Source: Lachnospiraceae bacterium
GTDB taxonomy: Bacteria; Bacillota; Clostridia; Lachnospirales; Lachnospiraceae
DNA: 22,128 nt
Direction of reading: 5' to 3'
Assembly (NCBI GenBank): GCA_009774215.1
Contig: VSNH01000045.1
Coordinates: forward strand, 1-22,128
Part shown: piece after piece, positions 1-6,799 of the stretch
Numbering within the stretch: the first letter of the stretch is position 1
Layout of the letters: every line of letters begins with the position of its first letter
Notes under the pieces: generated by a model
The model's input: only the letters and a program-made list of their open reading frames with translations
Databases searched by the model: none
What the model was told of the DNA's origin: nothing
Made by a program: the position numbers and the translations under genes

Positions 1-2
1 CA

Positions 3-1415
3 GAGATTGAAGCCGGAAACGTGGCGACGGTCATTGTCAAGGATATGTCAAGGTTAGGGCGCGATTATCTGAAAGTCGGCTACTATACAGAAATTTTTTT
101 CGTGGAGCGCGACGTTAGATATATCGCAATCAATGACGGTGTAGACAGCGCAAAAGGCGACAACGATTTTACCCCGTTCCGTAACCTGTTCAACGATTTT
201 TATGCCAAAGATACAAGCAAAAAGGTACGGGCAATCAAACGGGCGCAAGGACAGGCGGGGGAACACCTGACAAAGCCGCCCTATGGCTACATAGTAAGCC
301 CTACGGACAAAAAGCAATGGATTGTAGACGAGGAAGCCGCCGCTGTGGTGAAACGCATTTTTGATTTATGTATCGGTGGGAAAGGACCTGCGCAGATAGC
401 AAAAATCCTCAAAGCGGATAATGTGCTGATAGCAAAAGCGTATTACGCAAAGAAAAAGGGGAAAGCACTCCCCGACAGCCCTTATGACTGGAGAGATAGT
501 ACCATTATCGGCATTTTGGAGCGCATGGACTACTGCGGGCATACGGTAAACTTCAAAAGCTATTCCAAATCCCACAAACTGAAAAAGCGGATTTCAACCA
601 CAAAGGAACAGCAGGCAATTTTCTATAATACCCATGAAGCGATTGTAGAGGACGCTGTTTTTGAACGGGTGCAGGAACTTAGGGCGAACAAACGCCGCCC
701 CACAAAAGCAGAACGGCAAGCACTGTTCTCCGGCTTGGTATACTGTGCAGACTGCGGGAGTAAATTACACTTTGTTACCTGTAAGAGTTTTAACGGCTCA
801 CAAGACCATTACCGCTGTGCAAAGTACAAGAGCAATACGGGAAGCTGTACGGCTCACTTTATCCGCGAAGAAGTGTTGAAGCAAATCGTATGGAGCAGGA
901 TATTTGATGTGACCGCCCTTTTCTTTGATGACATCATGGCTTTCCATGAAATGATGTATCAGCAACGCTCCGCTGAAACGGAAAAGGAAATGAAACGCAG
1001 GAAGCGTGAAGTTGAACAGGCGAGGAAGCGGATAGCGGAACTTGACCGTATTTTCAAGCGGATTTATGAGGACGACATAAGCGGCGCAATCAGCCACGAC
1101 AGATTTTTGAAGCTGTCCGCAGAGTATGAAGCGGAACAGCGGGAACTGGAAGAAAAGGTCAAGGCAGACCAGCAGGAAGTCGATACCTACGAACAGAACA
1201 AAAGCGATTTTGACAGCTTCGCCGCGATTATCCGCAAGTATGTGGGGATAAAGGAACTCACCCCTGCAATCGTCAATGAATTTATCAAGAAAATCATAGT
1301 CCATGCGCCGGAAAAGGTGAACGGGAAACGGGTACAGAAAGTAGATATTGTTTTCAACTTTGTAGGGGAAATCAATTTCCTTTCTGCCACGCAACCGAAA
1401 CGGCAAGGTGCATAA
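3..1415 (+). CDS. Large serine recombinase (TndX/TnpX-like), 5' truncated by window
   Basis: The frame is already open at the window edge and reads EIEAGNVATVIVKDMSRLGR, so the GTG at 21 is internal and the N-terminus with the nucleophilic serine lies outside the window. Visible are the end of the resolvase catalytic domain (SRLGRDY with conserved arginine), the 'recombinase' domain (around KPPYGY), a zinc-ribbon with CADCGSKL followed by two more cysteines (RCAKYK, SCTAHF), and a long charged coiled coil (MKRRKREVEQARKRIAELD). This order is that of large serine recombinases that excise and insert clostridial transposons. Such genes usually sit at one end of their element, so an element end is probably close to 1.4-1.5 kb. 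Family assignment is secure; the substrate site is unknown. Confidence 0.93.
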   Translation, partial: EIEAGNVATVIVKDMSRLGRDYLKVGYYTEIFFVERDVRYIAINDGVDSAKGDNDFTPFRNLFNDFYAKDTSKKVRAIKRAQGQAGEHLTKPPYGYIVSPTDKKQWIVDEEAAAVVKRIFDLCIGGKGPAQIAKILKADNVLIAKAYYAKKKGKALPDSPYDWRDSTIIGILERMDYCGHTVNFKSYSKSHKLKKRISTTKEQQAIFYNTHEAIVEDAVFERVQELRANKRRPTKAERQALFSGLVYCADCGSKLHFVTCKSFNGSQDHYRCAKYKSNTGSCTAHFIREEVLKQIVWSRIFDVTALFFDDIMAFHEMMYQQRSAETEKEMKRRKREVEQARKRIAELDRIFKRIYEDDISGAISHDRFLKLSAEYEAEQRELEEKVKADQQEVDTYEQNKSDFDSFAAIIRKYVGIKELTPAIVNEFIKKIIVHAPEKVNGKRVQKVDIVFNFVGEINFLSATQPKRQGA

Positions 1416-1446
1416 GGAAAATGCGCTCGTTGAGCGCAAGAAAAAA

Positions 1447-1477
1447 CGGTACAGCCCTTGTAATTGGGGCTATACCG
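1447..1477 (+). terminator. Hairpin after the serine recombinase
   Basis: CGGTACAGCCC and GGGCTATACCG form an 11-bp stem with one G-U type pair and a short loop, about 30 nt after the recombinase stop. No clear T-run follows on the + strand, but an A-run (1441-1446) precedes it, so it would also work as a terminator on the minus strand. Direction is uncertain. Confidence 0.45.
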
Positions 1478-1519
1478 CCTAATCTGAAATTACTTCCCTC
1501 TAACCGTAAACATTTGATT

Positions 1520-1726
1520 TTACTGGCTCCGCGGCTTAGCTCCGACTATTCGAACTCGTCTCGCATGAGAGTCTTTCCCCGCATATTCCAGACTTGTTCC
1601 GACCTTTTTATCTCTTAAATCTACGAAAATACGCCGTTTCCCTATCATTTCAACTGCTTTTAGAACCAGAGTAGAACCACCGGAAAGCAATAGAACCAAA
1701 GGTATTAAATAACCACTAATCTTATC
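1520..1726 (-). pseudogene. Orphan minus-strand frame, possible 3' gene remnant
   Basis: A frame of 68 codons is open from just after an in-frame TAA near 1727 down to a TAA at 1520-1522. It begins hydrophobic (GYLIPLVLLLSGG) and ends basic (ARRVRIVGAKPRSQ). The first good ATG is internal at 1648 (42 aa) and has no clear ribosome site. The product is not recognised. It could be the 3' stub of a gene cut by insertion of the neighbouring element, a degenerate small gene, or chance. It lies between the serine recombinase hairpin and the HEPN gene, in a 300-base stretch that otherwise shows nothing convincing. Confidence 0.2.
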
Positions 1727-2351
1727 TTAAATACATTCTCACAGTCAAATATTCTTCAAACTTCAAAATCATAATATCAAAGATTTCTTGCAACATGCTA
1801 ATTTTCCTTGAAATGTTGCCATACTCTACAGTTATTCCATTTTCACCATGTGCTATTCTATTTCTTTGATTAACCAATTGATTAATCTCACTTTGATATT
1901 TTGTTAAACAGTTCTCCATCCCAAATTTTTCCAAAATTATAGTCAACTGTTTATAATTCAAATTAGATTTAGCAGTAAGTAATGTCGGATCAATATATAA
2001 CGCCTTATCATAGTCCCTTGTAAATTTTTCCACAAACTGGCATGTTTGTTCAAAAGATTGTTTACCAGCAAGAGGTTTTAAAACATCTTGCAACGAGAAG
2101 GAATACAATTCATTACGAACCTGCTTTTTATCCAAATGCAAACCATTTAAATATGAGATAAGTTGCTTAAAACTTTCAACAACAAACCCTTCCCAATGGG
2201 CATATATATACGGAATACACATTCGATAATATTGATCCTTGACTTTTGGTGCATAATTATTTAATGCCAAAGTTCCAACCTTTTTCAAGTTCTCCAATTC
2301 TCTTACGCGCCATTCTCTACTAGCCATTATTTCATTAGTAAGTGGATGCAT
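1722..2351 (-). CDS. HEPN domain protein (MAE_28990/MAE_18760-like)
   Basis: 209-aa all-helical protein. Near the C-terminus, residues 163-168 read RNRIAH, followed by GE; this is the R-x4-H signature of HEPN ribonucleases. An earlier AHWEGFV (51-57) fits the first conserved helix of the MAE_28990/MAE_18760-type HEPN families. HEPN proteins of this kind are RNA-cleaving toxins or defence effectors; activity here is inferred from the intact motif. The start ATG lies 2 nt after the stop of the upstream DUF262 gene, so translation is probably coupled. A second ATG (codon 9) is possible. The gene is markedly AT-rich. Confident on fold, less on target. Confidence 0.8.
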   Translation of the reverse strand: MHPLTNEIMASREWRVRELENLKKVGTLALNNYAPKVKDQYYRMCIPYIYAHWEGFVVESFKQLISYLNGLHLDKKQVRNELYSFSLQDVLKPLAGKQSFEQTCQFVEKFTRDYDKALYIDPTLLTAKSNLNYKQLTIILEKFGMENCLTKYQSEINQLVNQRNRIAHGENGITVEYGNISRKISMLQEIFDIMILKFEEYLTVRMYLR

Positions 2352-2353
2352 TT

Positions 2354-3433
2354 TTATAACTCCGATATTTCTAATAAAACTTGCTTTGCAATTTTCACCT
2401 TGTTAGTGATACTTGTAGGATTACTGCTTGCTGAGCCAACATATTTTGTAAATTCTTCTTTTTCCTTCAATTCAGCAATTCTTTTCCCCAATTCAGCAAT
2501 ATTTACCTCCGACAAATTTACGCTTTTCTCTGATAAGCTTAACATTATAGCATCATACATACTTGTAGTAAAATATCTTTTGCCAAGTTTAAAAATATTT
2601 TGCTCTTTTAATCCCTTAAGAACATTCATAATATCTTCAAATAATCGCCTATCAGCACTAATCCTACTTTCATCAAAATCCTTACACTGGCTTTCTAAAT
2701 AATCGTCCATATAGTCTTGTATATTAGCCTGAGTATATCTAGTTCCTTGATTTTTCAAGGTCAAATATCTCAACACTAGCTCATCATAATACATCATCTC
2801 TTCGTTTAATAAACTAATATTTACTATGTCTCTAAATATCTCGTTATTTGATAATTCTGACACAAAATCGCTATATCTACTATCTAAACCTCTAAAAATG
2901 CAGTTTCGTATCTCTTGCCTTGACAATCCTTCTCCACCAGTGTTCAGCCTCTTAAAAAGCTCATATCGCATTTTGAATTCGCTTTCCTTAAGAATTATTT
3001 CCACTCTACATGGTGTTCTTTTTATTTGAAGTTTATATTCTAATGGTAAAGTATCTATAGTGATGCCTCTCAGTCCTTTAATTAAACTGCCTTCAACTAA
3101 TTCAAGCCCATTTTTCGGATACGAATCTCCATTTTCGTCTTTAAGTTCATTAAAAAAAGCTAAAACCGTAGACACTCGTTGCAATCCATCAATCAATTCC
3201 CATTTACCATCTGTATTAGTTGCCACAAATATTGAAGGAAAAGGAATGCCCAATAGTATTGATTCGATAAAATCAGACTGTCTCTGTTCATCCCATCTAA
3301 ACGCTCTTTGATATTCTGGAGAAATTATTATTTCCTTATCTTTATACATATTGATTATTTCTCCAAAAGACATATCCATTCTTTCAGATTTTATCTCTTG
3401 ACGATACTTTTGAATTTCATCATTAATAGCCAT
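2354..3433 (-). CDS. DUF262 family protein (GmrS-like ParB fold)
   Basis: 359-aa protein with the DUF262 hallmarks: PEYQRAFRW (39-47), IDGLQR followed by VSTVLAF (81-93), and LNTGGEGLSRQEIRN (163-177). DUF262 is a ParB-type nucleotide-binding/nuclease fold found in the modification-dependent restriction enzyme GmrSD and many defence systems. The common DGQQR motif is DGLQR here. The usual C-terminal DUF1524 HNH nuclease is absent, and the next gene encodes a HEPN protein instead, so the HEPN partner may supply the nuclease activity. The start is supported by a GGGAGG ribosome site. An upstream segment (about 3434-3520) should hold the promoter, but I see no convincing -35/-10 pair. Confidence 0.88.
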   Translation of the reverse strand: MAINDEIQKYRQEIKSERMDMSFGEIINMYKDKEIIISPEYQRAFRWDEQRQSDFIESILLGIPFPSIFVATNTDGKWELIDGLQRVSTVLAFFNELKDENGDSYPKNGLELVEGSLIKGLRGITIDTLPLEYKLQIKRTPCRVEIILKESEFKMRYELFKRLNTGGEGLSRQEIRNCIFRGLDSRYSDFVSELSNNEIFRDIVNISLLNEEMMYYDELVLRYLTLKNQGTRYTQANIQDYMDDYLESQCKDFDESRISADRRLFEDIMNVLKGLKEQNIFKLGKRYFTTSMYDAIMLSLSEKSVNLSEVNIAELGKRIAELKEKEEFTKYVGSASSNPTSITNKVKIAKQVLLEISEL

Positions 3434-3546
3434 GTAAGTTTTCCTCCCTATGCTATATTCCTACCTTTTGCCCTTATAATATCCCCCAATACATGATTCA
3501 TATCATTTCAACTATTTTAAGTTGGGATGATCAGGACGCGAGAAGT

Positions 3547-3765
3547 CTATGCTAATTGAAATCCAATCAGTATTTTAACTTCTTCAATTGACAAATCCGC
3601 ATCTTCCGCAATCTCCTCGACAGTCTGTTTCCCTCTTGCAATCAAGCGACGGGCAAACGCCCTTTTCTCCTCCATAACCCTTCTTTCCACTAAATCATCG
3701 AATACCTGACACATAATACTTTGGTCTCCCTACTTTTCCTTGAAATTCCTATCCAAATCTGATAA
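3547..3765 (-). pseudogene. Decayed 3' end of a second Rpn-type gene
   Basis: The frame from ATG 3714 to TAG 3547 encodes 55 aa starting MCQVFDDLVERRV and ending GFQLA. It matches the last part of the intact Rpn-type gene at 3977-4843 (MCQVFDDLAEKRA ... GLQLA), including the shared stretch FARRLIARGKQTVEEIAEDA. Upstream of the ATG the similarity continues (FKEK, stop, GDQSIM against FKETEGGQDIM), but an in-frame TAG replaces the glutamate codon. It is therefore the tail of a paralogue whose 5' part has been deleted. A short expressed C-terminal peptide cannot be excluded, but I see no proper ribosome site for it. Confidence 0.75.
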
Positions 3766-3767
3766 TT

Positions 3768-3980
3768 TTACGCATGCTGTTTCCCATACTGCGCCAAATA
3801 AAGTTTTGCTTTTTCCAAGGACACCCCAATCTTTTCCTGCATCTGTTTCAAAATCACTTCATCATCAAGTCCATTCTCCTGCCCCAGTTCAACAACCATC
3901 TTTGCAGCTCCCATACACATCAATCTTTCGGATTCCGTTTCAATAACACTTCCACCCATTATATTCACCAGTTTTTTCAT
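3768..3980 (-). CDS. Small protein coupled to the Rpn-type gene
   Basis: 70-aa protein, mainly helical and not recognised by name. Its ATG overlaps the TGA of the upstream Rpn-type gene (ATGA at 3977-3980), a clear sign of translational coupling and of a functional partnership. It has a Met-rich N-terminal half (ERLMCMGAAKMVVEL) and an amphipathic C-terminal half (LKQMQEKIGVSLEKAKLYL). Similar short reading frames often follow Rpn-type genes in clostridia, but that is recollection and was not checked here. The stop lies next to the remnant of a second Rpn gene. Confidence 0.6.
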   Translation of the reverse strand: MKKLVNIMGGSVIETESERLMCMGAAKMVVELGQENGLDDEVILKQMQEKIGVSLEKAKLYLAQYGKQHA

Positions 3981-4843
3981 GCCAACTGCAAACCAGCCAA
4001 CTCCCTCACCACTTCAATCGGCAGGTCAGCATCCTCCGCGATCTCTTCAACTGTTTGTTTCCCCCTTGCAATCAATCGACGGGCAAACGCCTTCTTTTCT
4101 TCTATTCGTGCTTCCTCTGCTCTCTTCTCTGCTCTTTTTTCCGCTAAATCATCAAATACCTGGCACATAATGTCCTGACCTCCTTCCGTCTCCTTGAAAT
4201 ACCTTACCTGTTTTGCCAATGCCGGATAGAACATGTCTACCGAACTCAAACATCTAAAGTCATGCATCAGCTTTCCAATCGGATCGCTGTCATCTTTATA
4301 ACTGCCATTAACATATATGATATGGGAGCCATCGCCAAAATATGCGCCTGTTTCCTTAATCACCCTGTCAATATGGTACAGTGAGCACCCGGCTCCCATA
4401 ACATCGCCTGCCGTTATGAAAATCACATAAGAATCATGGATTTCATTAAATTCCTGTCCAGCCTTCAACATTTTTGTATCTATCATGCTGCTATGAAATC
4501 TCGCCCTGTGGACATCTGCTCCCGCCGAAGCACGCTGTACTTCAATGTCATAGACCTTATCTTTCCCGTCTTTTGCGTAAATATCTATCGTAATAGATCG
4601 TCCACCCGGCATTGGATTCTTATACTCTCTCTGTGCTACCACTTCCAACACCTTTAAATCACTGCGCTGGAGGATAACATTCAACAATAACTCTGTAGCC
4701 TCGATATTTCTATCGAATACCAGCGTCATTAGATTATCGTCTAAAAGATTTAATTTTCCTATTGCTTCTAATGTTTCCCGCCTCTCTAATTGCTTCTGAT
4801 TATCCGCTCCCATCATATCACCTGCCTTTTCATTAAGTATCAT
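3977..4843 (-). CDS. Rpn-type PD-(D/E)XK nuclease / transposase-like protein
   Basis: 288-aa protein of the Rpn/PDDEXK_2 family. The nuclease core is visible in ITIDIYAKDGKDKVYDIEVQR, where the first Asp (TIDIYA) and the E-x-Q of IEVQ are the expected active-site residues. A charged coil (RAEKRAEEARIEEKKAFARR) and a small C-terminal helical module follow. E. coli RpnA-type proteins are recombination-promoting DNA endonucleases; many clostridial copies are labelled transposases, without proof. I chose ATG 4843 rather than an upstream in-frame TTG at 4867 because GGGAGGA lies 10 nt before the ATG, inside the longer frame. It is followed by a coupled 70-aa gene and a broken paralogue, so the locus has seen tandem duplication. 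Confidence 0.87.
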   Translation of the reverse strand: MILNEKAGDMMGADNQKQLERRETLEAIGKLNLLDDNLMTLVFDRNIEATELLLNVILQRSDLKVLEVVAQREYKNPMPGGRSITIDIYAKDGKDKVYDIEVQRASAGADVHRARFHSSMIDTKMLKAGQEFNEIHDSYVIFITAGDVMGAGCSLYHIDRVIKETGAYFGDGSHIIYVNGSYKDDSDPIGKLMHDFRCLSSVDMFYPALAKQVRYFKETEGGQDIMCQVFDDLAEKRAEKRAEEARIEEKKAFARRLIARGKQTVEEIAEDADLPIEVVRELAGLQLA

Positions 4844-4876
4844 ATCATGGATTCCTCCCTTTTTCAATTACGCTTA

Positions 4877-4931
4877 CCATCTACATTCCATCTACAGAAA
4901 GGCTAAAATATCTTACCTTTTTCTTTCTGTA
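4877..4931. repeat. Direct 9-mers and a 9-bp inverted repeat upstream of the Rpn gene
   Basis: CCATCTACA occurs at 4877-4885 and again at 4888-4896. TACAGAAAG (4893-4901) and CTTTCTGTA (4923-4931) form a perfect inverted repeat around a 21-nt AT-rich centre. The site lies between the Rpn gene and the 3' end of the integrase unit. It could be an operator for the Rpn gene or part of the element's attachment region; nothing here decides between them. Confidence 0.35.
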
Positions 4932-5011
4932 CTATGTAATTCTGGATCACAGAAATCCACTGAATCCATAAAAATGGTATTTTATAGCTTTACACTTTCC
5001 GATCAAAAACT

Positions 5012-5449
5012 TTACTTATCCCGCTTTTCATCCATTTCCAGCACATGACGGTACTGCTCTAATTCCAATTCCGCTTTCCAGTTTCTCCGCTCTGCCGGAC
5101 TCTCCTTCCCAAACAGATAAGCTGCTCCGTCAACGATATCAATCACCGTCAGCACAAGTGCAAGATAGTCATTTTTTAATTCCCGATACCCTTCATCTGA
5201 CAGAGAAAAATCGCCGGACTGAATCTGTCCGGCGATCTCCTTCATGGTCATCTGCATTTCCTGTAAAGCATCCACAATCCGCTGTATATTTTCCTTCTTC
5301 CCTACTACAGTAATATGAGAATACACACAACTTCTCGTAATAAAATCTTTCTTATAGATGCCGCTTAATGCGGCTCTCTGCTCTATAACCGCCCTCGCCC
5401 ACGCGCTGGGGCGAAAGGCTATCGTCGGTTCCTTATGTTTTCCCGGCAT
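5012..5449 (-). CDS. Ribbon-helix-helix / MobC-like accessory protein
   Basis: 145-aa soluble protein. The N-terminal part (TIAFRPSAWARAVIEQRAAL, then SGIYKKDFITRSCVY) resembles the ribbon-helix-helix region of MobC-type relaxosome proteins, and the rest is helical. The start at 5449 is chosen because GGAGGAG sits six bases upstream; it lies inside the integrase gene, and the two frames overlap by 17 nt, so the pair is co-translated. The position directly behind an integrase, far from the relaxase at 21.5 kb, suggests a role in recombination or transfer, but the assignment to MobC is tentative. Confidence 0.55.
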   Translation of the reverse strand: MPGKHKEPTIAFRPSAWARAVIEQRAALSGIYKKDFITRSCVYSHITVVGKKENIQRIVDALQEMQMTMKEIAGQIQSGDFSLSDEGYRELKNDYLALVLTVIDIVDGAAYLFGKESPAERRNWKAELELEQYRHVLEMDEKRDK

Positions 5450-6530
5450 TGTTTTCTCCTCCCTCCTCATCCGATCCATCTACAAGGCAGTTTAACTGAT
5501 CTGCAAGATTCCGTGACTGATCCGGGTACAGATGGGAATATGTATCAAGTGTTGTCTGGATTTTCTCGTGCCCAAGTCGTTCTGACACAAGTTTTGGCTG
5601 TACTCCCAGCTTTGAAATCAGCAGGGAAGCATGACTGTGTCTGAGATCATGCAGCCTTATCTTCTTTACACCAGATAGTTCTGCCCCTCGTTTCATTTCT
5701 TTCTCCAAATATGATTTCGTTATCATAAACAACCTGTTTCCTGCCATCATGCCATAAAGCCTGCTTACATATTCCTCCAATTCCGCCACAAGAAAATCCG
5801 GCAGCGAAATAATTCTTTTCCCCTTTGCAGTCTTGGGTTCTGTGATCACGTCCCTGCCATTAATCCGCTGGTAAGACTTCGTAATGGATAACGTCTTTTT
5901 CTCCGCATCAAAATCAGCAAGGGAAAGCGCCAGCAGTTCTCCCAAGCGGACTCCCGTCCAATAAAGGGTCATAAAAGCACAGTAAGAAACAGGCTTGTCT
6001 TTAAGGGCATCAATAAAAGTTTCAAATTCTTCCTGTGTCCAGAACTGCATTTCTTCCGCTCTCCCTTTACCCATAGAACCCGCCTTTTGGCAAGGATTAC
6101 TCGGTAAGTCATAATATCTTACAGCATAATTAAACAGGGCGCTAAGCTGGTTATTGATCGTCTTTAAATAGGTAGGCGAATACCCCTCTTTCATAAGACT
6201 GTTCTGCCAGCGGCGTATATCTGCCGCGGTAATTTGCACAATTTTTTTATCGCCAAAATATGGCAATACCTTAAGTTCCATAATATAATCCTTGGTACGG
6301 ACAGTATTTTCCCGCAGACGCTCCTTCATATCCTCCCTGTACAACTGCCAGAAAGACGAAAAATCCATATCCAGATTATGGGACTGCTGGTTTATATATT
6401 TATTTGCCCACTCGACAGCTTCCTTTTTGGTTCTGAAATTGCGTTTATGTTTTTTGGTATTTTTTCCTCTGTAATCTTTGTAATAGAACTGGACATCCCA
6501 CAGACCCTTATCATTTTTTGAAACGGTCAA
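5433..6530 (-). CDS. Tyrosine recombinase / integrase
   Basis: 365 aa, full length for a phage/ICE integrase. An AP2-like arm-binding domain lies at about 1-45 (GLWDVQFYYKDYRGK), a SAM-like core-binding domain at about 55-140, and the catalytic domain at about 165-345 with R195 (TGVRLGE), a Lys in PKTAKG, H294 and R297 (LHDLRH), H321 (LGHE) and Tyr331 (TYSHLY). All expected catalytic residues are present. The start is TTG at 6530, preceded by GGAAGGAAG; no in-frame ATG lies nearby. Upstream is a small HTH gene of excisionase type, downstream an overlapping MobC-like gene. It integrates or excises the element occupying the following kilobases; the attachment site should lie near 4.87-5.0 kb or beyond. 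Confidence 0.94.
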   Translation of the reverse strand: MTVSKNDKGLWDVQFYYKDYRGKNTKKHKRNFRTKKEAVEWANKYINQQSHNLDMDFSSFWQLYREDMKERLRENTVRTKDYIMELKVLPYFGDKKIVQITAADIRRWQNSLMKEGYSPTYLKTINNQLSALFNYAVRYYDLPSNPCQKAGSMGKGRAEEMQFWTQEEFETFIDALKDKPVSYCAFMTLYWTGVRLGELLALSLADFDAEKKTLSITKSYQRINGRDVITEPKTAKGKRIISLPDFLVAELEEYVSRLYGMMAGNRLFMITKSYLEKEMKRGAELSGVKKIRLHDLRHSHASLLISKLGVQPKLVSERLGHEKIQTTLDTYSHLYPDQSRNLADQLNCLVDGSDEEGGENNAGKT

Positions 6531-6553
6531 ATTATCACTTCCTTCCTAAAACA

Positions 6554-6587
6554 GAATCCCCAAGAGACATCTATCCCCCGGGGATTC
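6554..6587 (-). terminator. Hairpin between Xis-like gene and integrase
   Basis: GAATCCCC (6554-6561) pairs perfectly with GGGGATTC (6580-6587). On the minus strand it is followed by TGTTTT, as in a weak intrinsic terminator. It sits between the Xis-like stop and the integrase ribosome site, so it may attenuate integrase expression relative to the upstream genes. Confidence 0.5.
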
Positions 6588-6593
6588 CTTGAA

Positions 6594-6785
6594 TTATACG
6601 GTCATCCCGTAAAGTCTCTCTGCCAGAAACTTCTTAGGGACTTTGCCAGCCGTAATAATATAACCTTTTGCTGCCAACTCCTCATTGAGTTCCTTGACCA
6701 CCCGATATGCCTTTGCACGCGACACGCCCAGAATCTCCATAACCTCCTGCGCGGTATAATACAAGCAAGTTTGTTTTTGAGCCAT
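6594..6785 (-). CDS. Small HTH protein, excisionase-like
   Basis: 63 aa with a predicted helix-turn-helix (TAQEVMEILGVSRAKAYRVVKELNEEL in parts) followed by a short basic strand and tail (GKVPKKFLAERLYG). The arrangement is that of small MerR-like DNA-binding proteins that act as excisionases or regulators in ICEs. It has a strong AAGGAGG site and starts 14 nt after the stop of the P-loop ATPase gene, directly upstream of the integrase. Excisionase is inferred from size and position; a transcriptional regulator is the alternative. Confidence 0.7.
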   Translation of the reverse strand: MAQKQTCLYYTAQEVMEILGVSRAKAYRVVKELNEELAAKGYIITAGKVPKKFLAERLYGMTV

Positions 6786-6799
6786 AATATGTCCTCCTT

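Noticed and set aside
798..1439. 213-codon minus-strand frame
   Set aside because: It is antisense to the serine recombinase and has no ribosome site or recognisable domain.
1421..1618. 65-codon plus-strand frame after the recombinase
   Set aside because: It runs through the hairpin, lacks a ribosome site and has no protein-like pattern.
1661..1697. Three TAGAACC copies as a possible repeat array or CRISPR
   Set aside because: The units are 7 nt with unequal spacing and number only three; far from an array.
3434..3546. Possible operator/terminator elements (ATGAT..ATCAT, CAACT..AGTTG)
   Set aside because: Arms are only 5 bp and not well placed against a promoter; chance is likely.
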